From Mucilaginibacter boryungensis (GTDB taxonomy: Bacteria > Bacteroidota > Bacteroidia > Sphingobacteriales > Sphingobacteriaceae): a stretch of 64,000 nt of DNA. The number at the start of each line of letters is the position of its first letter. The stretch's first letter is position 1. Position numbers and translations under genes: made by a program. The notes beneath the pieces were generated by a model, which saw nothing but the letters and a program-made list of their open reading frames with translations, did not search any database and had not been told where the DNA came from. Below are positions 1-9,283 of this stretch, in pieces. Where the stretch lies: contig NZ_JADFFM010000002.1 of NCBI RefSeq assembly GCF_015221995.1, positions 558,001-622,000 on the forward strand, given 5' to 3'.

Positions 1-1
1 G

Positions 2-154
2 GATATGGCCAATTATTTTACCGTGATGCACCCGGCACATCCCATCATAAATGATGAGGAAAGCCCTCGCCCGGCAATACGGTTTGAAGAAAAGTGCCCC
101 CGCGCCGTAAAGCGCGAAGTAGCTATACTATGGAAGATGGTGTTTGGAAGGTAA
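2..154 (+). CDS. C-terminal end of an unidentified protein (5' partial)
   Basis: An open frame runs in from the left edge and ends at TAA 152-154, giving about 50 residues ending in WKMVFGR. Codon use looks like that of the neighbouring genes. The other two frames stop early: one at 52-54, the other within the first 25 bases. I do not recognise the family. The fragment is rich in basic residues and Pro near its end and has no membrane segment. Confidence 0.45.
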   Translation, partial: DMANYFTVMHPAHPIINDEESPRPAIRFEEKCPRAVKREVAILWKMVFGR

Positions 155-282
155 GTTTTAGTAGCAAGTGATGAGTTCTGGGTCTTCCAACCGAACTCAA
201 GACTATGGACTCACAACTGTAAAACTGATAAATGGTCACTACTTATTTACCTTTCTACTACAAATAAGGGCGTTAAAATGTG

Positions 283-290
283 TATCTTTG
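283..290 (+). promoter_or_regulatory. Bacteroidota -7 element upstream of the RRM gene
   Basis: TATCTTTG matches the TAnnTTTG -7 consensus and sits about 30 bases before the ATG at 321. No clear TTTG -33 element lies at the usual spacing, so the call rests on the -7 box and its position. Confidence 0.4.
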
Positions 291-320
291 CACCATCAAA
301 AAACAATTTCAAAATATTTA

Positions 321-611
321 ATGAAGGTATTTATTTCAGGACTGCCCTTACAGGTTGGAGAGGGCGAATTAACAGAAGTTTTTAGTGATTTCGGGCCGGT
401 AAAATCGCTCCGCATCATTAAAGATCATCAAACCAAACAAAGCAAAGGCTTTGGTTTCGTAGAAATGGTAAATGAAGACGAAGCTAAAGAAGCAATTAAA
501 CACATGAATGGCCAACGTTACTACGAGAATATTATCCGTGTTAACGTTGCCGAAGATAAAGGCCCACGCCCGTCAAACGGTGGCAATGGCAGCCGTAAGC
601 CAAGGTTCTAA
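321..611 (+). CDS. RRM-domain RNA-binding protein
   Basis: A 96-residue protein made of one RNA recognition motif. RNP2 is KVFISGLP at residues 2-9 and RNP1 is SKGFGFVEM near residue 40; the aromatic residues in these two strands contact single-stranded RNA. A short tail rich in Gly, Asn and Arg follows. Single-RRM proteins of this size are common in Bacteroidota and are usually cytosolic RNA chaperone or cold-shock-type proteins. The frame is open upstream to a GTG at 168, but that would put the -7 box inside the gene and the extra residues do not resemble RRM proteins. I therefore chose ATG 321, which begins directly with the first beta strand. A terminator follows 40 bases after the stop, so it is probably monocistronic. 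Confidence 0.9.
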   Translation: MKVFISGLPLQVGEGELTEVFSDFGPVKSLRIIKDHQTKQSKGFGFVEMVNEDEAKEAIKHMNGQRYYENIIRVNVAEDKGPRPSNGGNGSRKPRF

Positions 612-650
612 ACCTGGCACTACAGCACAATTCATTATACAAAATCATGA

Positions 651-675
651 GCCGGTACCGTCCGGCTTTTTTTAT
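651..675 (+). terminator. Rho-independent terminator of the RRM gene
   Basis: AGCCGG pairs with CCGGCT across a six-base loop and is followed by a run of seven T. Confidence 0.75.
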
Positions 676-718
676 GGAACTTACCCTACTCTCCCAAAAG
701 GAGAGACGATTGTACACG

Positions 719-755
719 CCCTACTAATCTCTGATTAACTAATCTCTAATCTCCA
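719..755. repeat. Degenerate word repeat (ctaatctct type)
   Basis: The word 'ctaatctc' recurs with small changes across the gap between the RRM gene and the next, convergent gene. The complementary word appears at 22851-22930 and 30931-30972. Confidence 0.5.
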
Positions 756-757
756 AC

Positions 758-994
758 CTACTCCTCTTCATAAACAATCTTCACCTGCACGTGCAGGTCA
801 TCGTTTACACGGGCAAACTGTTTGGGATTGCGTGTAAAATCTGGGTCGGTATCTAAATATATTTCGGTTACCTTAATAACCTGCGGGTCAAATTCGTTGC
901 CTGTAGCGTATTCATATTCGGCATGGTGCTCCAGGTATTCTTTTATATGCTGGTACTCCTTACCGGTTACCATTATTGTCTTTTCTGCTTTCAT
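758..994 (-). CDS. Small hypothetical acidic protein
   Basis: A 78-residue soluble protein, rich in Glu, Asp and Tyr, with no signal peptide or membrane segment. It starts at ATG 994 just downstream of an AT-rich leader. I do not recognise a family; the composition and codon use look native. It lies between the RRM gene (convergent) and the ankyrin gene (upstream, same strand, 82 bases away), so it could be co-transcribed with the latter. No function is proposed. Confidence 0.6.
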   Translation of the reverse strand: MKAEKTIMVTGKEYQHIKEYLEHHAEYEYATGNEFDPQVIKVTEIYLDTDPDFTRNPKQFARVNDDLHVQVKIVYEEE

Positions 995-1076
995 TATTAT
1001 TTAATTTGTCCCTATTAAATTTCTTTTTTGTTAATATATATCCCACACCTGCTTCACAGTTGCGCCCTTCACATCC

Positions 1077-1724
1077 CTAACTCAATATATCCGCAATCTC
1101 GTTAAAGCCTTTCTCTTTAGCTAAATCGGCGGGTAGTTTACCCCCCTCCATACGGGTGTTCACTTCGGCGCCATGTTCCAGCAGCATGATCAGGATATCT
1201 ACGTTGCCATTTTGTGCGGCCGAATGCAGCGGTGTTGTACCGGCCTGCTGTTTTACATTTACCTGCGCGCCGTTGCTAAGCAGCATACGGGTAATATCGG
1301 TATAATTACCAGCCACAGCCGAATGGATAGGATACACATGAAAACCATTGTTTGATGGCAAGTTTACATCGGCGCCTTTAAGCACCAGGTAACGCGCTAC
1401 CTCGGCCTGACCAAAATAGCAGGCTAAGCCAAGCGGAGTGAACCCATCGGGTGCATAATCGTTAACCGAATCGGGGTGATTGGTAATTACATAAGCTACC
1501 ACATCAAACTTACCTACCGCCGCGGCTTCAAACAGGTTTATCTCATCAACAAACTTCAGCAACAGGTTGGCTACCTCGGGCTTGCGAAAGTAACAGGCCA
1601 GCATTAATGGCGATACCCCATGCGTAGTTTGCGCTTTGGCAAGTTCAGGCGTATTTGTTAATAAGGTATTAATGCTGTGCAAATCGCCGGCGGCAATATA
1701 TTCTTCCAGTTTGTCGGTATTCAT
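1077..1724 (-). CDS. Ankyrin-repeat protein
   Basis: A 215-residue protein made almost entirely of ankyrin repeats. Repeats of the form G-x-TPL-x-x-A are visible around residues 36-60 (HGVSPLMLACYFRKPEVANLL), 93-118 (DGFTPLGLACYFGQAEVARYL), 128-155 and 160-190 (GTTPLHSAAQNGNVDILIMLL). There is no signal peptide, so the protein is probably cytosolic. Ankyrin stacks bind other proteins; the partner cannot be told from sequence. The start at ATG 1724 gives a short N-terminal helix before the first repeat. Confidence 0.85.
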   Translation of the reverse strand: MNTDKLEEYIAAGDLHSINTLLTNTPELAKAQTTHGVSPLMLACYFRKPEVANLLLKFVDEINLFEAAAVGKFDVVAYVITNHPDSVNDYAPDGFTPLGLACYFGQAEVARYLVLKGADVNLPSNNGFHVYPIHSAVAGNYTDITRMLLSNGAQVNVKQQAGTTPLHSAAQNGNVDILIMLLEHGAEVNTRMEGGKLPADLAKEKGFNEIADILS

Positions 1725-1825
1725 TAAATCAATAATACGGAAAAATTATGATTTGATTACATCGATTGTGGGATGATTTCACCGATGGAGTGTACTGCCG
1801 ACATGATTGTCAGTGCACAGCCTGT

Positions 1826-1906
1826 TAAACCTAAACGCGATTGCAGCGGAAAGCCCACAGGAAGCGTAGCGAACGAGGACTTGTAGCGGAAAGCGGGGCT
1901 GCCCTT
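1826..1906 (+). repeat. Diverged copy of the 'gattgcagcgga' dispersed repeat
   Basis: In the 392-base gap before ftsK, 'gattgcagcggaaagccc' and 'cttgtagcggaaagc' recall the two ~84-bp copies at 28257 and 34530. The rest of this gap contains REP copy R1 (1991-2023), the ftsK -7 box, and nothing else I can assign. Confidence 0.45.
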
Positions 1907-1990
1907 GCCATGAAATATAAACGTTCATTTTCCAAAAAGTATGCCATATTTAACTTGTTTCAGCCAATCGCGGAGTGGCTAATTCGTTAC

Positions 1991-2023
1991 AGATGGGATG
2001 CCGAAACAAGTTCGGCATGACGT
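1991..2023 (+). repeat. REP-like palindrome, copy R1
   Basis: TGCCGAA and TTCGGCA form a 7-bp stem around a CAAG-type loop, followed by TGACG. Related copies are at 4747, 4801, 14741 and 58872. Confidence 0.75.
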
Positions 2024-2088
2024 TAAAAAGAATGTTAAATCCAAAATAAATAAAATCCTGCCCCGATATATGTTTTATCTATTAACTT

Positions 2089-2096
2089 TATATTTG
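2089..2096 (+). promoter_or_regulatory. -7 element of ftsK
   Basis: TATATTTG matches TAnnTTTG, 20 bases before the ATG. No good -33 TTTG is seen. Confidence 0.45.
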
Positions 2097-2116
2097 CGAT
2101 ATATTGCTCATACAGA

Positions 2117-4735
2117 ATGCCGGTAAAAGGAAATCAGTTTAAAACAAATACGTTTAAGGGGGATAGGGATGAACCCGGGCAGGATAAACCCAGGAGCAGC
2201 AGCCAAAGACCTGCAAAACCACGCGGAGAAAGTATGCCTTCGTTCAATTTTGAGAGCGGTAAGCTTATTAAAATTACAGGGTTACTTTTATTGGTTACCT
2301 CTATCTTTTTCCTTATCGCCTTTACATCGTACCTGTTTACCTGGCAGGAAGACCAAAGTTATGTATCGCCGGCAAATGGTGGCTGGCACAACCTGTTTAA
2401 AACCACCCAGGAATTATTAGATAGCGGCATAAAAGACCCGGTAGTGAACAATTGGCTGGGTAAACTGGGCGCATTATTAGCTAACCAGTTTATTTACGAG
2501 TGGTTTGGTGTTTCATCGTTCCTGTTCATCGGCGTTTTCTTTATTATTGGTTACCGTCTGCTATTTAGGGTTAAGCTTTATTCTATTCCAAAAACCTTGG
2601 GCTACGCCTTTTTTGGCATTATATTCTTTTCATTGGCCATTGGTTTTGTACATGGTTTTGTAAGCGATTACGCGCACTACCTGGAAGGCGAATTTGGTTT
2701 TTGGAGTAACCGCCTGCTGGATGCGCAAATAGGCCAGGCCGGGGTTGGTTTTGGGCTATTGTTTGTTGTGCTGGTATTTTTAGTGATAGCCTACAATATT
2801 GATTTTAAATTACCGCAACGCACTAAAGAGCCGGTACTTGCCGGCGATTTAAGCGGTATGACACCGGAAGCTATTGAACTGTTGGACGAGGAAGTATCAG
2901 AACCGGTAGAATGGAAGAAGAACGGGCGCGAGCATGTACCCATTAATACTGAAAAGCTTCAGCAGCCAAATGTATCTGTCCGCCCGGTTAATTTTGATGA
3001 GGACGATGACGAGCCTGCTGTACCGCGAAACACTAACCTTGAAACACAGAACACCCTGCGCCACGACCCGGTGACCCTGATGCCGGAACTGACCGCTGAG
3101 CCCGAAGCCGGAAGCGACATTCCACTCACGGTTGAGACCGAGCGCCCTACCCCAATTACCAGCATTGAACAAAGCGATACTGGCCAAACGGCTAATGCAT
3201 TGGTAGAACAATTTGGCACATTTGACCCTAAGCTTGATCTGTCCAGCTATAAATATCCTACGCTCGATCTGCTGGAAAATCACGGGTCGAACAAAATCAG
3301 TGTAAACTCGGAAGAGTTGGAAGCCAACAAGAATAAGATTGTTGAAACGCTGAACCATTATAACATTGAGATAGACAAGATAAAGGCCACCATTGGGCCA
3401 ACAGTTACCTTGTACGAGATCATCCCAGCGCCTGGTGTGCGTATCTCTAAGATCAAAAACCTTGAGGATGATATTGCCTTAAGCCTTGCGGCTTTGGGTA
3501 TCCGTATTATCGCGCCAATGCCGGGTAAGGGTACTATTGGTATTGAAGTGCCTAACCAAAACCCAGAGATGGTTTCCATGCGATCTGTTTTGGCTACCGA
3601 AAAGTGGCAGAACAATACCATGGATTTGCCTATTGCCTTGGGTAAAACCATCAGTAACGAGGTATTTATTGCCGATCTGGCTAAGATGCCGCACTTACTT
3701 GTCGCGGGTGCTACCGGTCAGGGTAAATCGGTTGGTATTAATGCCATATTAGTTTCGCTGTTATATAAACGCCACCCTGCCGAACTGAAATTTGTATTGG
3801 TTGACCCAAAAAAGGTTGAGCTAACGCTTTTCCGCAAAATAGAGCGCCACTTTTTGGCTAAACTACCCGATGAGGCCGACGCGGTTATTACCGATACCAA
3901 AAAGGTGGTAAACACGCTAAACTCGCTGTGTATTGAGATGGACCAGCGTTATGATCTGCTGAAAGATGCCGGCGTGCGTAACTTGAAAGAGTACAACACC
4001 AAATTTATTAACCGGAAACTGAACCCGAATGATGGTCACCGTTTCCTCCCATTCATAGTACTGATTGTTGATGAGTTTGCCGATTTGATGATGACCGCCG
4101 GCAAGGAAGTAGAAACCCCAATTGCCCGATTGGCGCAGCTGGCCCGTGCCATTGGGATACATTTGGTAATTGCTACCCAGCGGCCATCGGTAAATGTGAT
4201 TACAGGTACTATTAAGGCCAATTTCCCGGCACGTTTGGCGTTCAGGGTATTATCTAAAATAGATTCACGCACCATATTGGATTCGGGAGGTGCCGACCAG
4301 CTGATTGGTCGCGGGGATATGCTCCTGTCAACCGGCAGCGACTTGATACGCTTACAGTGTGCCTTTGTGGATACTCCTGAAGTTGAAAAAATTGCCGACT
4401 TTATTGGCGCGCAACGGGGTTACCCATCAGCCTTGTTATTGCCTGAATTTGTGGGTGAAGGTGAAGCCAGCAGCCCGAAAGAATTTGACCCGGACGATCG
4501 CGACCCGATGTTTGAAGATGCAGCCCGGTTGATCGTTTTGCACCAGCAGGGTTCCACCTCGCTTATTCAGCGTAAGCTTAAATTGGGCTATAACCGTGCC
4601 GGTCGCATCATAGACCAGTTGGAAGCCGCAGGTATAGTTGGCCCATTTGAAGGCAGCAAAGCCCGCGATGTGCTATATCCTGATGAATACAGCCTGGAAC
4701 GCCATTTGGAAAGTTTAGCGGGTAAGGGGGAGTAA
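2117..4735 (+). CDS. ftsK: DNA translocase FtsK/SpoIIIE
   Basis: An 872-residue septal DNA pump that clears chromosome termini at division. The N-terminal 230 residues carry four membrane helices (about 50-75, 130-150, 160-180, 208-226). A charged Pro/Glu-rich linker runs from 230 to 360, followed by the alpha/beta motor. Walker A is GATGQGKS near residue 531 and Walker B is IVLIVDEFADL near 650. The last 70 residues form the gamma winged helix (EDAARLIVLHQQGSTSLIQ...) that reads KOPS-type polarity sequences. The length and domain order fit a short-linker FtsK. The start at ATG 2117 follows a -7 box and precedes the basic N-terminal tail. REP palindromes lie on both sides of the gene. Confidence 0.97.
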   Translation: MPVKGNQFKTNTFKGDRDEPGQDKPRSSSQRPAKPRGESMPSFNFESGKLIKITGLLLLVTSIFFLIAFTSYLFTWQEDQSYVSPANGGWHNLFKTTQELLDSGIKDPVVNNWLGKLGALLANQFIYEWFGVSSFLFIGVFFIIGYRLLFRVKLYSIPKTLGYAFFGIIFFSLAIGFVHGFVSDYAHYLEGEFGFWSNRLLDAQIGQAGVGFGLLFVVLVFLVIAYNIDFKLPQRTKEPVLAGDLSGMTPEAIELLDEEVSEPVEWKKNGREHVPINTEKLQQPNVSVRPVNFDEDDDEPAVPRNTNLETQNTLRHDPVTLMPELTAEPEAGSDIPLTVETERPTPITSIEQSDTGQTANALVEQFGTFDPKLDLSSYKYPTLDLLENHGSNKISVNSEELEANKNKIVETLNHYNIEIDKIKATIGPTVTLYEIIPAPGVRISKIKNLEDDIALSLAALGIRIIAPMPGKGTIGIEVPNQNPEMVSMRSVLATEKWQNNTMDLPIALGKTISNEVFIADLAKMPHLLVAGATGQGKSVGINAILVSLLYKRHPAELKFVLVDPKKVELTLFRKIERHFLAKLPDEADAVITDTKKVVNTLNSLCIEMDQRYDLLKDAGVRNLKEYNTKFINRKLNPNDGHRFLPFIVLIVDEFADLMMTAGKEVETPIARLAQLARAIGIHLVIATQRPSVNVITGTIKANFPARLAFRVLSKIDSRTILDSGGADQLIGRGDMLLSTGSDLIRLQCAFVDTPEVEKIADFIGAQRGYPSALLLPEFVGEGEASSPKEFDPDDRDPMFEDAARLIVLHQQGSTSLIQRKLKLGYNRAGRIIDQLEAAGIVGPFEGSKARDVLYPDEYSLERHLESLAGKGE

Positions 4736-4746
4736 CACTTAAATTT

Positions 4747-4834
4747 GACGTCATGCCGAACTTGTTTCGGCATCCCATTTGCAAAGTGGCTACCTGTCCT
4801 GTGAGATCCTGAAACAGATTCAGGATGACGCGTC
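4747..4834. repeat. REP-like doublet, copies R2 (inverted) and R3 (direct)
   Basis: R2 at 4747-4777 is the reverse complement of R1 (ATGCCGAA ... TTCGGCAT). R3 at 4801-4834 has ATCCTGAA ... TTCAGGAT with the same flanks (GAG before, GATGACG after). The two face each other like a BIME between ftsK and the lolA-like gene, and could stabilise or end the ftsK transcript. Confidence 0.75.
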
Positions 4835-4888
4835 GACCATGTTAAACTTCTTTAAACAAAACCCATCTAACAAGTATTATAATTCCAC

Positions 4889-5560
4889 ATGAAAAAGATA
4901 ACCCTATATATTATACTGTTGCTTACCGCAACGCATACCTTTGCCCAGCAGGACGCCAGGGCTAAAGCTATACTAAGCCAGGTTAGCGCCAAATTCCGTG
5001 CGTATAACGTGGTTAAAACCAATTTTACATTTACCATGGACAACCCGCAGGCTAATGCTAAACAAACGCAAAGCGGGATCCTTTTAGCCAACGCCAAAAC
5101 AGGCAAATTCAAAGTCACTTTGTTTGATCCGGCTAACAAAACCGTAGTTCAACAGGAAATTATTAGTGATGGTAAAACCCAATGGACTTATTTGAAGGCC
5201 GACAAAGAAGTGCAGATAAACAATGCAGGGAAAGGCGATGATGAGTTGAATCCCGCCCAGTTATTTACCATATACCAACATGGTTATAAATACATTTATA
5301 CCGGCGATCAGAAATTTAACGGCAAACTTTGCCAGGTGATAGATCTAAGTCCTGAAGATGCTGGGAAGAATTTTTTTAAGATACGCCTGAGTATTGACAA
5401 AGTTAAAAAGCAACTATACAGCGCTACGATATTTGATAAAGGCGGCAGTCACTATACCTACACCCTTAATACCATTACGCCAAATGTTAAGGTAAGTGAT
5501 AGTGAATTTACTTTTGATAAAAAAGCACATCCGGGTGTTGAGGTAGTTGATTTAAGGTAA
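4889..5560 (+). CDS. lolA: LolA-like outer-membrane lipoprotein carrier
   Basis: A 223-residue protein with a signal peptide (MKKITLYIILLLTATHTFA, cleaved before QQ) and the LolA/LolB-type half-open beta barrel: early helices with AKAILSQVSAKFRAYN, then strand pairs ending in FTFDKKAHPGVEVVDLR. In Bacteroidota this type of periplasmic protein carries lipoproteins from LolCDE to the outer membrane. It directly follows ftsK, an arrangement also known from other Bacteroidota and from proteobacteria, where lolA lies beside ftsK. It converges on pcm with an 8-base gap. Bacteroidota carry several LolA-like paralogues, so the exact cargo is an inference. Confidence 0.85.
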   Translation: MKKITLYIILLLTATHTFAQQDARAKAILSQVSAKFRAYNVVKTNFTFTMDNPQANAKQTQSGILLANAKTGKFKVTLFDPANKTVVQQEIISDGKTQWTYLKADKEVQINNAGKGDDELNPAQLFTIYQHGYKYIYTGDQKFNGKLCQVIDLSPEDAGKNFFKIRLSIDKVKKQLYSATIFDKGGSHYTYTLNTITPNVKVSDSEFTFDKKAHPGVEVVDLR

Positions 5561-5568
5561 TGTACCTG

Positions 5569-6228
5569 TTACCACGCCCTATCGCCAACCAAAGGTACAA
5601 ACCTGAAGGTACCCAGTACAATTTTTTCGTAATCGTTATCGCCGGTTTTTAATACGGTCACCATTTTTTGGGCGTCTTCATTCCCAACGGGAATCACTAT
5701 TATACCGCCAACTTTTAACTGCTTAAGCAAGACATCAGGCACGGTAGGCGCCCCGGCAGTTACGATTATTTTATCATAGGGCGCATGTGCAGCAATACCT
5801 ATCGAGCCATCTCCCAAAAAGAAATTGGCCTTATAGCCCATTTTGGCAGACAACACCCATTTGGCACGATCGTATAATTTTTCCTGACGTTCGATAGTAT
5901 ACACTTTAGCGCCAAGTTCCATTAACACACAAGTTTGGTAACCCGACCCTGTTCCAATTTCCAGCACTTTATCGCCTTTTTGAATATGCAATAATTCGGT
6001 TTGGTAAGCTACAGTATAAGGCTGCGAAATGGTTTGCCCCTCGCCTATGGGGAACGCAATATCTTTGTAGGCCTGCACCCAAAAGGTTTCATCGAAAAAA
6101 TAATGGCGCGGTATTTTGCCAATGGCCTCCAGCACCCGCTCGTCCTCAATTCCTTTTTTCCTTAACACTTCCACCAGGCGCTTACGCGCGCCTTTTTCCC
6201 TGTAATTATCTATGTACTTATGTGCCAT
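5569..6228 (-). CDS. pcm: Protein-L-isoaspartate O-methyltransferase
   Basis: A 219-residue SAM-dependent enzyme that methylates isoaspartyl residues so that damaged proteins can be repaired. The N-terminal helix is followed by the PCMT signature PIGEGQTISQPYTVAYQTEL. The SAM-binding motif I is VLEIGTGSGYQTCVL near residue 90, and a later motif is PYDKIIVTAGAPTVPD. The length is usual for the family. The start is ATG 6228. The gene lies downstream of priA with a gap of about 100 bases, so co-transcription is possible. Confidence 0.95.
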   Translation of the reverse strand: MAHKYIDNYREKGARKRLVEVLRKKGIEDERVLEAIGKIPRHYFFDETFWVQAYKDIAFPIGEGQTISQPYTVAYQTELLHIQKGDKVLEIGTGSGYQTCVLMELGAKVYTIERQEKLYDRAKWVLSAKMGYKANFFLGDGSIGIAAHAPYDKIIVTAGAPTVPDVLLKQLKVGGIIVIPVGNEDAQKMVTVLKTGDNDYEKIVLGTFRFVPLVGDRAW

Positions 6229-6328
6229 TTACAGTGCTAATTTAGGCAAAAGACGGTGGTTTTCGCAGACGCGCTTTGAGGATAATATCCACATTGTTAT
6301 TAAGCGGTTGAGAATAAATGCAGTAGTT

Positions 6329-8815
6329 TTAATAAGGATCCACATCCGGCTGTACTATGCTACCCTTGCTTAGTTTAGTGGTGTTGTATTGCAGTATCAC
6401 CTCGCGGATGGTGGCTTTTACTTTTGGCATGGATATGCCTTCTTTTTCAAACTTCATCATAATAGATTTGATGAAGTAATTACGGATACGGCCCACCAGT
6501 GGGTATTCAGGCCCAATAACCCTATCGTCAAAATGCTTACGCAATTCCTTAGCCAGATATTCGGCCTGGTGGTATAGCACTTCCGGATCTTTATGCTTAA
6601 TATCAAGTTGTATCAGGCGATAGAACGGTGGGTATTTAAAGCTTTTCCGTTCCGTCATTTCGGTGTTATACAGATCAACATAGTCGTTATCTATTACCTG
6701 TTTAATTACCCGGTGGTTCGGGTCGTAAGTTTGTATCACCACCTTGCCTTGCTTGCCCCGCCTGCCGGCACGTCCGCTTACCTGGGCAAGTAACTGGTAG
6801 GCGCGTTCGTTAGCCCTGAAATCAGGGTACTTTAATAAGCTATCGGCACTGATAATGCCAATAACCGTTACACCTGCAAAGTCCAAACCTTTGGCTACCA
6901 TTTGGGTACCTGCCAGTATATCTATACGCTTTTCGTCCAGATCGTTTAAGATATTCTGAAAGCCGTTTTTTGACCGCGTGGTATCCAAATCCATACGCGC
7001 TATGCGGGCATCGGGTAATAATAGCTTCAGTTCGTCCTCTACTTTTTCAGTGCCAAAACCTTTGTATTCTAATTGTGTCGATCCACAAGCCGGGCAAACC
7101 GAGGGCGATTCTTCTCGGTAACCACAATAATGACAATGCAGTTTACCGCTGCTTTTATGATAGGTAAGGCTTACATCGCAGTTAATGCATTTAGGCGTAT
7201 AGGCGCAAACTTTGCAAATAATTACCGGTGCATAGCCGCGCCGGTTCTGAAACAATATTACTTGTTCTTTCGCTGCCAGCGCCGTATGTATATCATTCAT
7301 CAGTACACTGGTAAAGTGTGACTGTATGGTTTTCTTTTTAGTTTCCTCGGCAATGCTCACCACTTCAATTTGCGGCATTTGTACACCGCCAAAACGTTCG
7401 GTCAGTTGTACAAAACCGTACTTACCATTGTGCGCGTTAAAAAACGACTCCATCGACGGCGTAGCCGAACCCAATAACACCTTAGCCCGATACATATTCC
7501 CCAGATAAATAGCCGCGTCGCGCGCATTGTAGCGGGGTGCAGGGTCAAACTGTTTGTACGATGTTTCGTGTTCCTCGTCAACAACTATAAGGCCTAAATC
7601 GCTAAACGGCAAAAACACCGATGAGCGTGCGCCCAGAACAACACGGTATTGTCCGGTCAACACCTTCTGCCAAACTTCCACCCGCTCGTTATCATTAAAC
7701 CGGGAGTGATAAACCCCAATACTATTCCCAAAATAACGGCGCAGGCGTTCTACAATATGGGTGGTCAGGGCAATTTCGGGCAACAAATAAAGTACTTGTT
7801 TGCCATTGTTCACCATTTGCTCTATCAGGCGAATATACAATTGAGTTTTCCCCGATGAAGTTACCCCATGCAATAACAATACATCTTTCTGTGTAAAGCC
7901 GTCCTGTATTTCGGTTAAGGCCACTTTTTGCGCCGGACTCAGTTCAAAATTGCTTTCCAATTCGTCATCGGCATCAATTAAGCGGCTTACGGTTTTTTCT
8001 TCGGCAAATAATACTTCTTTTTCAATCAGTCCCTTTATAGCAGTTGCGCTGGCGCCACTGGCTTCGATCAATTCGTTTTTTGAGATAGTTTTTTGCTTAC
8101 GCGATAGCTGGATGTAGGCCAGCACAGCATCGGCCTGTTTGGGCGCACGCTTTTCTAAAATAGAGAATAATTCCTTTAGCTGATCCTGATTGTGATAAAC
8201 CGGGTTAAGCGTAATAAAGGTGCGGCGGCGGGGCTTGTAGCGATCATTAACCTCTTCAGAGATATGGATAATGTTCTTTTCGAACATCAGTTTCAATATC
8301 GGCATCACAGTTTTTTGCCCCAGCAGTTTGGCTATATCGCTTACCGTTAACTCGGGCTGCAATTCCAACGCGTCAACAATTAAAAACTCACGGTCGTTTA
8401 GTGTCGACCTGTCTATTTCAAATTCCTTATTAAGTTCAATCTTAGTTTCACTGGCCAGTTTTAGTGCCGATGGCAGGGCAGCGTTCATCACTTCGCCAAT
8501 ATTGCACAGATAATAATCGGCCAGCCAGGTCCAAAACTGCAATTGCGCGGCGTTAACTATTGGTTCTGCATCCAGTATATCCATAATATACTTGGCCTCA
8601 TACTTAGCCGGCGCCTGTTCTGTAATGTGGGCAATAATGGCTGTATAGATCTTACTTTTACCGAATTGCACAACAACACGCTTACCAACCTCTACCTGCC
8701 CGTTCATCTCGTAAGGGATGCGATAGGTGTAGTTGATAGCAATAGTCAGCGGGAGGATCACTTCAACAAAAAGTGTCTTCCTGTCGGTATGCTGTGCATC
8801 GGCAAGTTCTAACAT
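6329..8815 (-). CDS. priA: Primosomal protein N' (replication restart helicase)
   Basis: An 828-residue superfamily 2 helicase that reloads DnaB at stalled forks. The N-terminal 3'-OH-binding domain covers about residues 15-110. The helicase core has Walker A LLHGVTSSGKTQLY and a DEEH box (LIVVDEEHETSYKQ). A zinc-binding module with four CxxC pairs (CKVC, CINC, CHYC, CPAC) follows. Motifs IV-VI include GTQMVAKGLDFAGVTVIGI and QVSGRAGRRGKQG. The ATG at 8815 gives some extra N-terminal residues, so a shorter start is possible. The DUF423 gene lies 4 bases upstream on the same strand. Confidence 0.97.
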   Translation of the reverse strand: MLELADAQHTDRKTLFVEVILPLTIAINYTYRIPYEMNGQVEVGKRVVVQFGKSKIYTAIIAHITEQAPAKYEAKYIMDILDAEPIVNAAQLQFWTWLADYYLCNIGEVMNAALPSALKLASETKIELNKEFEIDRSTLNDREFLIVDALELQPELTVSDIAKLLGQKTVMPILKLMFEKNIIHISEEVNDRYKPRRRTFITLNPVYHNQDQLKELFSILEKRAPKQADAVLAYIQLSRKQKTISKNELIEASGASATAIKGLIEKEVLFAEEKTVSRLIDADDELESNFELSPAQKVALTEIQDGFTQKDVLLLHGVTSSGKTQLYIRLIEQMVNNGKQVLYLLPEIALTTHIVERLRRYFGNSIGVYHSRFNDNERVEVWQKVLTGQYRVVLGARSSVFLPFSDLGLIVVDEEHETSYKQFDPAPRYNARDAAIYLGNMYRAKVLLGSATPSMESFFNAHNGKYGFVQLTERFGGVQMPQIEVVSIAEETKKKTIQSHFTSVLMNDIHTALAAKEQVILFQNRRGYAPVIICKVCAYTPKCINCDVSLTYHKSSGKLHCHYCGYREESPSVCPACGSTQLEYKGFGTEKVEDELKLLLPDARIARMDLDTTRSKNGFQNILNDLDEKRIDILAGTQMVAKGLDFAGVTVIGIISADSLLKYPDFRANERAYQLLAQVSGRAGRRGKQGKVVIQTYDPNHRVIKQVIDNDYVDLYNTEMTERKSFKYPPFYRLIQLDIKHKDPEVLYHQAEYLAKELRKHFDDRVIGPEYPLVGRIRNYFIKSIMMKFEKEGISMPKVKATIREVILQYNTTKLSKGSIVQPDVDPY

Positions 8816-8819
8816 AAAA

Positions 8820-9206
8820 CTATTTATTACGGTACGCCGCCAGTGCCAAAGTTATCCAGCCAATTATAAATAACAATCCGCCCAGCGGGGTTATAAGGCC
8901 AAATTTGGTAAGCCAGTTCCAGCCCAAAGCATCGCGGCAGGAAAGCAGATAAAGCGATCCAGAGAAAAATACTATACCAAATGTAAATAGGTAATAGCTG
9001 GCAGTAATAAGTCTGCTTTTAAACCTTGCAAAAGTAGAAAGGAACAACAATGCAAAAACGTGGTAGAAATGATACTGTACAGCAGTATGCCAAGTTTCCA
9101 GGTGTTGGGGTGTAAGCACAGCTTTTAAGCTATGCGCGCCAAAGGCACCCAAAATAACGGCCAGCATCCCAAAAAACGAAGCAGTAATGATGATCTGTTT
9201 ATTCAT
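8820..9206 (-). CDS. DUF423 family small membrane protein
   Basis: A 128-residue protein with four hydrophobic helices. The family signature FGAHSLKAVLTPQHLETWHT sits after the first helix, and the C-terminus has GWNWLTKFGLITPLGGLLFI, typical of the YgdD/DUF423 family. These inner-membrane proteins have no firmly established function. It starts at ATG 9206 and ends 4 bases before priA, so the two genes probably share a transcript. Confidence 0.9.
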   Translation of the reverse strand: MNKQIIITASFFGMLAVILGAFGAHSLKAVLTPQHLETWHTAVQYHFYHVFALLFLSTFARFKSRLITASYYLFTFGIVFFSGSLYLLSCRDALGWNWLTKFGLITPLGGLLFIIGWITLALAAYRNK

Positions 9207-9237
9207 ACCCGGCTAAGTTACCAATTGAAAGTATTAG

Positions 9238-9269
9238 TTTAATGATAGTACTTAAAAATCCTACCTTTG
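9238..9269 (+). promoter_or_regulatory. Promoter of the 9284 gene
   Basis: TACCTTTG at 9262-9269 matches the TAnnTTTG -7 box. TTTA at 9238-9241 lies 20 bases upstream in the -33 position. The ATG follows at 9284. Confidence 0.5.
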
Positions 9270-9283
9270 AATGACAGCAAGCT

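Noticed and set aside
2897..3358. 153-codon minus-strand ORF inside ftsK
   Set aside because: Shadow of the FtsK linker region.
4588..4773. 61-codon minus-strand ORF starting MPKQVRHDVK
   Set aside because: The start is translated REP sequence and the rest is antisense to ftsK.
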